Positions 1 through 5,329 are shown, numbered from the stretch's first letter. The stretch: DNA of 7,858 nt from Candidatus Intestinimonas stercorigallinarum (GCA_019115345.1 DXDV01000037.1:1-7858); one strand, 5' to 3'. Notes: generated by a model from the sequence alone, not told the origin. Translations and numbers: made by a program.

Positions 1-83
1 CCCTCCTCGCCGCCGCAGGCGGCCAGGGAGAGCGTGAGCCCCAGGGTCAGCAGCAGGGTCAGGGGTCGTTTGAGATGGTTCAT
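1..83 (-). CDS. Lipoprotein, N-terminal fragment (runs off the window)
   Basis: Only the first 27 residues are visible. They form a classic lipoprotein signal: a short basic N-terminus (MNHLKR), a leucine-rich core, and the lipobox LAAC with the lipidated cysteine at residue 23, followed by GGEE. The ATG at 83 has a GGAGGG ribosome binding site at 92-97, eight bases away. The mature part lies outside the window, so the function cannot be read. Its position downstream of apbE, a NusG-II protein and a Gx transporter makes an FMN-binding or PplA-like electron-transfer lipoprotein a reasonable guess, since ApbE covalently attaches FMN to such proteins. A substrate-binding or other lipoprotein is equally possible from what is visible. 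Confidence 0.85.
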   Translation of the reverse strand, partial: MNHLKRPLTLLLTLGLTLSLAACGGEE

Positions 84-91
84 GTGACAGT

Positions 92-122
92 CCCTCCAGG
101 ATGATTTCTCTGTGTCATCATA
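92..122 (-). promoter_or_regulatory. Possible promoter -10 and ribosome binding site for the lipoprotein
   Basis: On the minus strand the 90-base gap before the lipoprotein contains TATGAT (117-122), five of six matches to a -10 box, and then GGAGGG (92-97). I see no convincing -35 box 16-18 bases upstream. The T-rich stretch there and the small GTAAC/GTTAC dyad at 155-170 are weak. The lipoprotein may have its own weak promoter or be read through from the Gx transporter gene. Confidence 0.3.
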
Positions 123-173
123 CGACAAAAAAGCGGGAAAAGCACTACAAAGGGGTAACAGGGCCGTTACAGT

Positions 174-677
174 TCAGCTCCCCCAGGGCACCCGGCGCAC
201 CAGCAGGATGGAGGCCGCCCCGGTGACGGCGCCGGTGAGCAGGCTGGCCAGCAGCAGGGGCGCCAGGTAGACGGCGATGGCCGGGGAGGCCAGCACCGCC
301 ATGGCGGCCAGGATCTGCCCCGTGTTGTGGGCGGCGGCCCCGGCGATGCACACCCCGAAGAGGGAGAGCCCCGGCACATGGAGCAGCAGCCACATGGTCA
401 GGAAGGCCAGCACGCCCCCGGTGAGGGAGAAGGCCAGGGCGGTGAGGTTGCCCCCCACGATGGCCCCCAGCAGACACCGGGAGACCAGGATGCCCAGAGC
501 CTCCCGGCCGGAGAGGCGGCACAGGGCGTAGACGGTGACCAGGTTGGCAAGGCCCAGCCGAAGGCCCGGCAGGGGGATGAGGATGCTCAGGGGGACCAGG
601 CCCTCGCACACCGAGATGGCCAGGGCCAGGGCGGTGAGGACGGCACAGCGGGTGAGGCGGTGGATGGAATCTGTCAT
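174..677 (-). CDS. Gx transporter family membrane protein (EetB-like; 'heptaprenyl diphosphate synthase component I' type)
   Basis: A 167-residue integral membrane protein with about five hydrophobic segments. It carries the hallmarks of the Gx transporter family: PGLRLGLANLV at residues 37-47, SRCLLGAIVGG at 66-76, and GAAAHNTGQ at 113-121. Members resemble ECF-transporter S components and are often mislabelled as a heptaprenyl diphosphate synthase subunit because of their neighbours; no prenyltransferase motif is present. The start ATG is preceded by AGGAGG overlapping the stop codon of the upstream NusG-II gene, with a gap of 12 bases, so the two are translated together. From what I recall of Gram-positive extracellular electron transfer loci, EetB belongs to this type. 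The substrate is unknown; a flavin or quinone precursor would fit the context. Confidence 0.88.
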   Translation of the reverse strand: MTDSIHRLTRCAVLTALALAISVCEGLVPLSILIPLPGLRLGLANLVTVYALCRLSGREALGILVSRCLLGAIVGGNLTALAFSLTGGVLAFLTMWLLLHVPGLSLFGVCIAGAAAHNTGQILAAMAVLASPAIAVYLAPLLLASLLTGAVTGAASILLVRRVPWGS

Positions 678-689
678 GGCCCCTCCTCC

Positions 690-1088
690 TCAGCCCGTGA
701 CGGCGTCGGCGTCCGCCGTGCCGCCGGTGACGGTGATGACCAGCCTGTTGGGCAGGCAGATGATCTGCCCGCCGGAGCGGGAGACCCAGCCGGTGTGGAC
801 GCAGTCCTGGCTGGGGCAGTCGCTGTGGAGGACCCGCACCCGGCCCGGCTCGGCCTCCACGGTGATGGGGTATTCCGCCCCCGGCACGTCCAGGGCGACC
901 GGCTGGGTGAGGGTGCTGAGGGGGAGCTCCGCCACCACCTCATTGTCTAAGACGATCCGGGCGGTGAGAAAGTTGCCGGTCTCTGGACGAAAAGCAAATA
1001 AAATGGTGCCGGCGGCGGCCAGCACCGCCAGGACCACCAGCCCATCCAGCAGGGTGGGACGGGTCCGTTCAGCGGCGGAGAATTTCAT
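690..1088 (-). CDS. NusG domain II-containing membrane-anchored protein (EetA-like)
   Basis: 132 residues. One N-terminal transmembrane segment (about residues 13-32) is followed by a small extracytoplasmic beta domain of the NusG domain II type. The diagnostic part is HSDCPSQDCVHTGWVS (88-103) and then IICLPNRLVI (109-118), with three cysteines (91, 96, 111) in the spacing I know from this family. Despite the name, it has no link to transcription. Its partner is nearly always a Gx transporter, as here. The start ATG lies 20 bases inside the end of apbE, and an AGGAGG sits at 1101-1106 with a rather long 12-base spacer, so translational coupling to apbE is likely. Equivalent to EetA by type and position; the biochemical role is unknown, and the cysteines could be redox- or cofactor-related. 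Confidence 0.88.
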   Translation of the reverse strand: MKFSAAERTRPTLLDGLVVLAVLAAAGTILFAFRPETGNFLTARIVLDNEVVAELPLSTLTQPVALDVPGAEYPITVEAEPGRVRVLHSDCPSQDCVHTGWVSRSGGQIICLPNRLVITVTGGTADADAVTG

Positions 1089-2118
1089 AGGTGTAGCCAG
1101 CCTCCTCTCCCAGCGTCTCCAGGCCCTCCTCCAGGCCCTCGGTGATATAGACGGTCCCCTCCTCGGTGACCAGGATGAGCTCCATGCCGGCCACGGACCC
1201 CATACCGCTCTCCCAGCGGGCCACGGCCTCCTCCGCCCCCAGGACGTAGAGGGCGGTGGACCAGGCGTCGGCCAGGGCGGGGTCCTGGGCCACCACGGTG
1301 ACCGACAGAAGGCCCGACTGGGCGGGGTAGCCGTCGGAGGGGTCGATGATGTGGTGGTAGATCTCCCCGCCGGACTCGAACCACCGCTCGTATCCGCCGG
1401 AGGTGGAGCAGGTCATCCCCGCCGGCAGGGCCATGAGGCAGAGGTAGTCCTCCTCACTGCCCTGGGGGTCCCGGACGTACACCCGGAAAGGACTGCCGTC
1501 AGGCTTGGTCCCCAGGGCGGTGATGTTGCCCCCCAGGGCGATGATGGCCGACTCCACCCCGTGCTCCGTCAGGGCATCCACCACGTAGGCGGCCGCCGCC
1601 CCCTTGGCGATGGCCCCCAGGTCCAGCGCCTGCCCCTCCAGGGGCAGGCGGGCCCGTCCCTCCTCCACCTGGGGGAGGTCCCGGGTCAGGGGGAGCAGGG
1701 CGTCCAGCTCTTCCTGGGAGGGCACCCGGTGGACCGCCGTGGTCTCGCTCTCGGTGGAGCCGAAGCCCCAGGCGTCCATGACGGGGGAGAGGGCGGGATC
1801 GAAGGCCATGGCGCTCTCCTGGGCGGCGGCGTTGGCCTTTTCCAGCAGGGCGGCGGTGTCGGCGTCCACCTCCACCCACTGGCCGGCGGCGTCGTTGAGC
1901 CGGGAGACGTCGCTGCCGCTCCGGGTCCGGGACCACAGGCCCTCCAGACGGTTGACCTCCTGCTGGGCGGCCACCAGGCCGTCGGTGGGGCCGCTGTCGT
2001 AGGCGGTGATGGACATGACTGTGTCCATGGCGAAAAAGGTCTGGACCACCGGCTCGGCGGTGCCGGCGCAGCCGGTCAGCAGGGCCAGGGCGCATACAAG
2101 GGGAAGAAAGCGTTTCAT
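1069..2118 (-). CDS. apbE: FAD:protein FMN transferase lipoprotein (ApbE family)
   Basis: 349 residues, the usual family length. It transfers FMN from FAD onto a threonine of target proteins on the outer face of the membrane. The signal peptide ends in lipobox LLTGC (Cys17), so it is membrane-tethered. Family motifs are in order: MDTVMSI (31-37), DLGAIAKG (167-173 region), ALGGN (194-198), STSGGYERW (238-246), HIIDP (256-260) and DAWSTALYVLG (284-294), whose Asp and Thr belong to the usual Mg-binding site. I chose ATG 2118 because the signal peptide begins there and a promoter lies just upstream; the reading frame stays open further upstream, but that part crosses the promoter and makes no sense as protein. 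First gene of the operon. Targets may include the downstream lipoprotein or Rnf/Nqr-type subunits elsewhere. Functionally comparable to FmnB. Confidence 0.95.
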   Translation of the reverse strand: MKRFLPLVCALALLTGCAGTAEPVVQTFFAMDTVMSITAYDSGPTDGLVAAQQEVNRLEGLWSRTRSGSDVSRLNDAAGQWVEVDADTAALLEKANAAAQESAMAFDPALSPVMDAWGFGSTESETTAVHRVPSQEELDALLPLTRDLPQVEEGRARLPLEGQALDLGAIAKGAAAAYVVDALTEHGVESAIIALGGNITALGTKPDGSPFRVYVRDPQGSEEDYLCLMALPAGMTCSTSGGYERWFESGGEIYHHIIDPSDGYPAQSGLLSVTVVAQDPALADAWSTALYVLGAEEAVARWESGMGSVAGMELILVTEEGTVYITEGLEEGLETLGEEAGYTYEILRR

Positions 2119-2162
2119 GATCAGCCTCACAGAAAGAAAAGATAAAGCGAAAAGCCGAGTAG

Positions 2163-2191
2163 ATTGTATCATATCCGCCCCTCTCTGGCAA
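2163..2191 (-). promoter_or_regulatory. Sigma-A-type promoter of the apbE operon
   Basis: On the minus strand, TTGCCA (2186-2191; five of six to TTGACA), a 17-base spacer, then TACAAT (2163-2168; five of six to TATAAT). The base context TGATACAAT also gives an extended -10. Transcription should start near 2156, leaving a leader of only about 38 bases, too short for an FMN riboswitch. Confidence 0.75.
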
Positions 2192-2220
2192 CCTAAGCGA
2201 GGCGCGCAGGGAGGGCGGAT
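2173..2220. promoter_or_regulatory. Inverted repeat overlapping the apbE promoter (candidate operator)
   Basis: The left arm ATCCGCCC-C-TCTCTG (2173-2187) matches the right arm CAGGGA-GGGCGGAT (2207-2220): 14 pairs, with one bulged C at 2181 and one G-T pair. Arm centres are about 33 bases apart, close to three helical turns. The left arm fills most of the spacer between -10 and -35 and touches the -35 box. The dyad lies upstream of both predicted transcription starts, so it would act as DNA, for example as a repressor site, and not as an RNA hairpin. The regulator is unknown. Confidence 0.4.
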
Positions 2221-2276
2221 CGGCCCTGTCCGTGCAGGTGTTTTTCCGGAGAAAGCCGGACCCACGAAGTTTCTTG

Positions 2277-2305
2277 TTGCAAAACGGTGGGATTTCTGAT
2301 AGAAT
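2277..2305 (+). promoter_or_regulatory. Sigma-A-type promoter of the plus-strand membrane protein
   Basis: TTGCAA (2277-2282; four of six to TTGACA), a spacer of exactly 17 bases, and TAGAAT (2300-2305; five of six to TATAAT). Transcription would start near 2312, about 60 bases before the start codon, and back to back with the apbE promoter. Confidence 0.6.
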
Positions 2306-2316
2306 ATCATCTGTTA

Positions 2317-2345
2317 GACTGGTCCTCTCTCGGGCCAGTCGTTTT
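2317..2345 (+). promoter_or_regulatory. Leader hairpin followed by a short T run (possible attenuator)
   Basis: GACTGGTCC (2317-2325) pairs with GGGCCAGTC (2332-2340) over nine pairs with one G-U and a six-base loop, followed by GTTTTG. It begins only about five bases after the predicted transcription start and ends 16 bases before the ribosome binding site (AAGGAG, 2357-2362). It could be a leaky terminator or a 5'-end stabilising stem. The T run is only four bases, so a strong terminator is unlikely. Confidence 0.45.
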
Positions 2346-2370
2346 GAGCATCGAACAAGGAGATGGATCC

Positions 2371-3171
2371 ATGGACAAAGAAAAACGCGCGGCGGAGAAG
2401 CGCGCGGCCCGCAGCCACAAGGAGGACGCGATCCTGAACCGGGTGCTGATCTGGTTCGGCGCCGCCGTGGTGGTGGAACTGGTGCTGCTGCTCCTCAACC
2501 GCTACTATATCAATATCACCACTGCCCCCGGAGAGATCGAGTTCGCCGGCGCCCTGCTGAAGGCCTGGCCCGTCATCATCGGCGTCGCCGCCGCCGGGAC
2601 GGTGGTCTGTCTGCTGTGGGCCATCTTCTGGGCCAAGGGCGGCAAGCGCATCGTTCTCCCCGCCGCTCTCACAGGGGTGTTCCTCGCGGTCCTGGTGATC
2701 TCCGTGGTCACGTATCGCTTCTACGACACCGGCGTGCAGTTCCTCTGCGGTGCCGTCCCCGCCGCCGCTGTGCTGGCCCTGGTGTACTACCTCTATCAGC
2801 ATGAATTTTTTGCCGTCACGGTCCTCTCCGCCCTGGGCATCCTGGGGCTGTGGCTCTTCCGCCGGGCCGGCGGCGGGCACCAGGTCCTGGTGTACGCCTA
2901 TGCGGCCGTCCTGGCGGTGGTGCTGCTGGCCGCCGTCCTCCTCTGCCGCTCCCTGTCGGCCAAGGGCGGCGTCCTCACCCTCAGCGGCAAAAAGCTCCAG
3001 ATCTTCCCCAAGAACGCCTCCTACGGCATGATCTACCTCACCTGCGCCATTGTGGCGGCGGCTGTGGCGGCCGCCCTGGTGCTGGGGACCGCCGCCGCCT
3101 ACTACCTCATGTTCGCGCTGGTGGCCTGGCTGTTCATCATGGCCGTCTACTACACGGTCAAGCTTATGTAA
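2371..3171 (+). CDS. Uncharacterised multi-pass membrane protein (about 8 TM)
   Basis: 266 residues. A highly charged cytoplasmic-looking N-terminus (MDKEKRAAEKRAARSHKEDA, residues 1-20) is followed by roughly eight hydrophobic segments at about 23-42, 66-88, 94-114, 122-141, 144-163, 170-193, 218-238 and 240-263. No catalytic motif, ATP-binding site or transporter signature is visible, and I cannot name a family. The charged loop between TM6 and TM7 (SAKGG...SGKKLQIFPKNA, about 196-216) is the main soluble part apart from the N-terminus. The start ATG 2371 has AAGGAG eight bases upstream; the frame is open upstream to 2287, but that segment overlaps the promoter and leader hairpin. It is a single-gene unit, divergent from the apbE operon, and followed by a long hairpin from eight bases after the stop. 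Probably conserved only in close relatives. Confidence 0.85.
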   Translation: MDKEKRAAEKRAARSHKEDAILNRVLIWFGAAVVVELVLLLLNRYYINITTAPGEIEFAGALLKAWPVIIGVAAAGTVVCLLWAIFWAKGGKRIVLPAALTGVFLAVLVISVVTYRFYDTGVQFLCGAVPAAAVLALVYYLYQHEFFAVTVLSALGILGLWLFRRAGGGHQVLVYAYAAVLAVVLLAAVLLCRSLSAKGGVLTLSGKKLQIFPKNASYGMIYLTCAIVAAAVAAALVLGTAAAYYLMFALVAWLFIMAVYYTVKLM

Positions 3172-3178
3172 TGCGTAC

Positions 3179-3234
3179 TGAACAAAGCTGAACGCCTTGA
3201 AAGCCTTGGCTTTCAAGGCGTTTGGCTTTGTTCA
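3179..3234. repeat. Long palindrome right after the membrane-protein gene
   Basis: An inner perfect 15-base inverted repeat (3191-3205 with 3208-3222, arm AACGCCTTGAAAGCC) and an outer perfect 10-base pair (3179-3188 with 3225-3234, arm TGAACAAAGC) are separated by a TG/TG internal loop, giving a 25-pair stem. It starts eight bases after the stop codon. It is not followed by a T run, so it is not a typical intrinsic terminator, but it would protect the 3' end of the message or block read-through. Confidence 0.85.
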
Positions 3235-3235
3235 A

Positions 3236-3275
3236 GTGCAAGGCTTTTGGACAATTACGCCCAAAAACCTTGCAC
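3236..3275. repeat. Second palindrome of the hairpin array
   Basis: GTGCAAGGCTTTTGG (3236-3250) pairs with CCAAAAACCTTGCAC (3261-3275), 14 of 15 bases, with a ten-base loop. Only one base separates it from the preceding palindrome and one base from the next. The 13-base piece GGCTTTTGGACAA (3242-3254) recurs exactly at 5487-5499. Confidence 0.8.
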
Positions 3276-3276
3276 C

Positions 3277-3378
3277 TTCCACTGGTGCGTCTTAACGCAC
3301 CAGTGGAAATACGCATTGCAGCAATGGCTGAATTCCATAAAAGCGGCTCAAGTGCGCCGCTTTTATGGAATTGCGCGG
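3277..3378. repeat. Palindromic intergenic element, copy A
   Basis: Three stems in a row: TTCCACTGGTGCGT/ACGCACCAGTGGAA (3277-3290 with 3295-3308, perfect 14), a small CATTGC/GCAATG (3314-3319 with 3321-3326), and a perfect 17-base stem (3331-3347 with 3356-3372, arm beginning AATTCCATAAAAGCGGC), then GCGCGG. A diverged copy in the same orientation lies at 5218-5329. The two share CCAGTGGAAATACGCATTGC (3300-3319), CAATGGCTGA and GAATTGCGCGG almost unchanged, while the arms of the last stem differ in sequence but still pair. The reading frames across it exist only because of the repeat and are not credible genes. Confidence 0.8.
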
Positions 3379-3404
3379 TTTGCGCCTATATGTCTAGAAG
3401 AGAG

Positions 3405-3438
3405 ATCCGGGAGGAGCCCAAGGCTCCTCCCGGATTTT
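3405..3438 (+). terminator. Intrinsic terminator-like hairpin closing the palindrome array
   Basis: ATCCGGGAGGAGCC (3405-3418) pairs perfectly with GGCTCCTCCCGGAT (3422-3435) over a three-base loop and is followed by TTTT (3435-3438). Flanking GTCTA (3392-3396) and TAGAC (3438-3442) can extend it. The plus-strand T run points to ending transcripts from the membrane-protein gene at 2371-3171 (about 235 bases upstream) or a transcript of the array itself. The T run is short. Confidence 0.6.
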
Positions 3439-3442
3439 AGAC

Positions 3443-3573
3443 TGTCGAAAAATTGACACCACACAAGACAAGCCACGGGGGAAAAGTGTGAAAGGGGGGC
3501 GGTAAGCCCCCACTTTCGCGTGCAGTCAGGAACTTTTTCGATGAAATCGAAAAAGTCAGCAGCTTGTCGAAAA
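3443..3573. repeat. Hairpin-rich segment bounded by a 9-base direct repeat
   Basis: TGTCGAAAA occurs at 3443-3451 and again at 3565-3573. Between them lie GGGGGC/GCCCCC (3495-3500 with 3506-3511), extended by AAAG/CTTT around a bulge, and ACTTTTTCGAT/ATCGAAAAAGT (3532-3542 with 3546-3556, perfect 11, loop GAA). GACTG (3440-3444) could also pair with CAGTC (3523-3527). Read on the minus strand, these hairpins lie downstream of the zinc-ribbon gene and could act as its 3' end; neither has a clean T run. No gene is seen. Confidence 0.55.
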
Positions 3574-3677
3574 CCCTCCATAAGGCGGCAAGCGTGCCGC
3601 GGTGGCACGGGGGGAGGGCAGCTCGTCGGGCTGCGGGGCCCTTGGAGCGTTGGTATGGCCGGCGCCCGTTCCGGCGG
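3574..3677. other. Gene-free stretch with small GC hairpins
   Basis: GCGGCA/TGCCGC (3585-3590 with 3595-3600) and CGTGCC/GGCACG (3593-3598 with 3604-3609) overlap, so only one can form at a time. GCAGC/GCTGC (3618-3622 with 3630-3634) follows. Next to the stop codon of the zinc-ribbon gene there is GCCGG/CCGGC (3658-3675 region). None has a T run on either strand. I see no gene here. Confidence 0.45.
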
Positions 3678-5171
3678 TCAGCCGTTGCGCAGCAGGTACT
3701 CATAGCCGTACAGGATGTCCAGGATGCCGTCCTTGTCGGCCTGGCTCACCGTCAGGTCGTACTGGCGCTCATCTCCCTGGAAACGGACGATGGTCTGCTC
3801 CGAACGGGCGATCATAGGCAGCATCAGCGCTATGGCCTGCTCGTAGTTGGTGCCGCTCTCATCCACGGACATGTCCAAGGTCTCCCACACATCGCCGCCC
3901 TGATTGTCTCTTTTGTGTTCGCCGGCGCCGGTGGGCAAGGTGTAGTTGCTGCCGTCGATGCTGACGATGATATTGTCGAAAAACACCCAGCGGTCGCCGG
4001 TGTAGTTGAATTTCATTCGCATGTAGAGCCTTCCGGAGTCATACTTCCCGATGTAGGGGTAGACGGTGCAGCGGGTATTCACATACTCCGGGGCGCTGCT
4101 GGGATAATACCAGGTGATGTTCTGGACCTGGTCGTATTTGGTGCGGAAGGTGGACACGGCCTGGGCGCCCAGCTCCATGATCTTGTCGTCGGCGGTGTCA
4201 TACATCTCCGCGGCGCTCTCGTCCTCGGGGAAGTACCGCGTCAGAATGGCGGCGTTGTCCCGCATCCGGAACCAGTCCTCATAGGCGTAGGAGGCCGCCA
4301 TGACGGCCTCATAGAACTCCTTGGCCTCCTGCTGCATGGGCGCGGCGGCGGCGGCCTCCGGGCTGTCCGGCTTGAGGTTGATGACGGTCCGGGCGTTGTC
4401 CAGCACCGCCTCCCAGTCCTCCTCCTCATAGGCGTCCAGCAGCGCCTCGTTGCTCTCCTGGAAGCGCGCCTCCTCTTCCGCCGCCGTCTGACCGGCCAGG
4501 GCCTGCTCCATCAGGCCGTCCGCCTGACCGGCCTCCGGACTGTCCGGGTACTCCTCCAGTAGCTCCCCGCACAGGGATACCGCCTCGTCCCAGTCCTCCG
4601 CCTCCAGGGCGGCCTGGATGTCCTCCACCAGGGCCCCGGGCAGGGCGGCCTCGCACGCTTCGATGAGGTCCTCCGCCTTGTCCGCCGCCCGGGTGCCCGG
4701 GTGCTCCTCCAGCACTTCGTTGGCCGTGGTGATGGCCAGGGTGTAGGAGCCCTCGTCATAGTAGCCCTCGGCCTTTTTGTAGAGGTCGCCGGCGGGGTCG
4801 GAAAAGAGCCCGGGGCCAAAGAGCAGCAGGCACAGGGCCAGGGAGAGCCCGGCCACGATGATGGCCGCCAGGGCCTGGCCGGTCCTGGTGGGGGTTTTCC
4901 TGGCCTTCCGGAACACCAGCACGGCCAGCACGATGGCCACCACATCCAGCACCATGCCGATGAGCAGAAAGCCCGTCAAAAAGCCCAGGATGGACAGCAC
5001 CAGGGCGGCCACCCCCAGGTTGGAGCTCCCGGCGGGTACCGCTCCGGCAGCCTGTGCCCCGGCGGGGGCCGCTTCGGCGGAGTCGGTCGGCGAAGGGGAC
5101 AGCGGGGCGCCGCACTTCTCGCAGAAGGCCGCGCCGTCTTTTGCTTCCGCACCGCATTTTGGACAGAACAT
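3678..5171 (-). CDS. Zinc-ribbon membrane protein with TPR-like repeats and extracytoplasmic C-terminal domain
   Basis: 497 residues. An N-terminal zinc ribbon (CPKC at 3-6, CEKC at 17-20) and an Ala/Pro linker are followed by three hydrophobic segments (about 52-71, 72-87, 99-120) resembling a DUF4190-type unit. The basic loop RKARKTPTRTG (88-98) would be cytoplasmic, placing the rest outside. Four TPR-like helical units follow (about 127-168, 182-223, 240-281, 286-330), each with a tryptophan or tyrosine plus an acidic turn and a PDS or PED cap. A beta-rich C-terminal domain (about 340-470) contains NITWYYP, YPYIGKYDSG, KFNYTGDRWVFFDNI and VWETLD, which I associate with uncharacterised Firmicutes membrane zinc-ribbon proteins. 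Start choice: AGGAGG at 5179-5184 is seven bases from ATG 5171 but only one base from ATG 5177. It is transcribed alone, with a long structured leader. Function unknown; sensing or protein binding at the envelope is an inference. Confidence 0.9.
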   Translation of the reverse strand: MFCPKCGAEAKDGAAFCEKCGAPLSPSPTDSAEAAPAGAQAAGAVPAGSSNLGVAALVLSILGFLTGFLLIGMVLDVVAIVLAVLVFRKARKTPTRTGQALAAIIVAGLSLALCLLLFGPGLFSDPAGDLYKKAEGYYDEGSYTLAITTANEVLEEHPGTRAADKAEDLIEACEAALPGALVEDIQAALEAEDWDEAVSLCGELLEEYPDSPEAGQADGLMEQALAGQTAAEEEARFQESNEALLDAYEEEDWEAVLDNARTVINLKPDSPEAAAAAPMQQEAKEFYEAVMAASYAYEDWFRMRDNAAILTRYFPEDESAAEMYDTADDKIMELGAQAVSTFRTKYDQVQNITWYYPSSAPEYVNTRCTVYPYIGKYDSGRLYMRMKFNYTGDRWVFFDNIIVSIDGSNYTLPTGAGEHKRDNQGGDVWETLDMSVDESGTNYEQAIALMLPMIARSEQTIVRFQGDERQYDLTVSQADKDGILDILYGYEYLLRNG

Positions 5172-5217
5172 AACCATTCCTCCTCTGTTTCGCGCTTTTT
5201 CTGTTTTCCCCGGTATC

Positions 5218-5329
5218 ATGCGTATTTCCACTGCTGCGTTGAGAGGCGCCAGTGGAAATACGCATTGCGTCAATGGCTGAGTTCTAGCTGCAAACGCCGA
5301 TCCCGGTGCTTGCAGGCAGAATTGCGCGG
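5218..5329. repeat. Palindromic intergenic element, copy B
   Basis: ATGCGTATTTCCACTG (5218-5233) pairs perfectly over 16 bases with CAGTGGAAATACGCAT (5250-5265). Next is CATTG/CAATG around CGT (5264-5275 region), then a stem of AGTTCT (5280-5285) with AGAATT (5318-5323), continued by CTGCAA (5288-5293) with TTGCAG (5310-5315) and CGCC/GGTG. It ends in GAATTGCGCGG, as in copy A. Over 5226-5284 I count about 49 of 59 positions matching 3277-3334. It lies between the predicted promoter and the start codon of the zinc-ribbon gene, so on the minus strand it would be part of that gene's leader RNA. Confidence 0.8.

Noticed and set aside
535..2145. Long plus-strand open frame of 536 codons opposite the apbE operon
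   Set aside because: It is a GC-driven shadow: Gly/His/Gln-rich with no domain, and antisense to three genes with clear family motifs.
2119..2162. FMN riboswitch upstream of apbE
   Set aside because: The predicted leader is only about 38 bases and lacks room for the multi-stem RFN fold.
3222..3456. Plus-strand open frames over the palindrome array
   Set aside because: The peptides come from the repeats themselves. Copy A gives LNAPVEIRI on the plus strand, and copy B gives LNAAVEIRM on the minus strand. No ribosome binding site was seen.
3179..3609. CRISPR array or integron attC array
   Set aside because: The palindromes differ from each other and there are no regular direct repeats with unique spacers. 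No cas gene or integrase is present.
3437..3703. Minus-strand open frames of 81-88 codons (3363-3608, 3437-3703)
   Set aside because: They run through hairpins downstream of the zinc-ribbon gene and have a composition unlike the genes. A repeat-derived artefact is more likely.
5172..5273. Longer N-terminus for the zinc-ribbon protein, starting at 5273 or 5177
   Set aside because: The extension is translated palindrome. ATG 5177 is one base from the AGGAGG, whereas ATG 5171 has a seven-base spacer and opens directly on the zinc ribbon.
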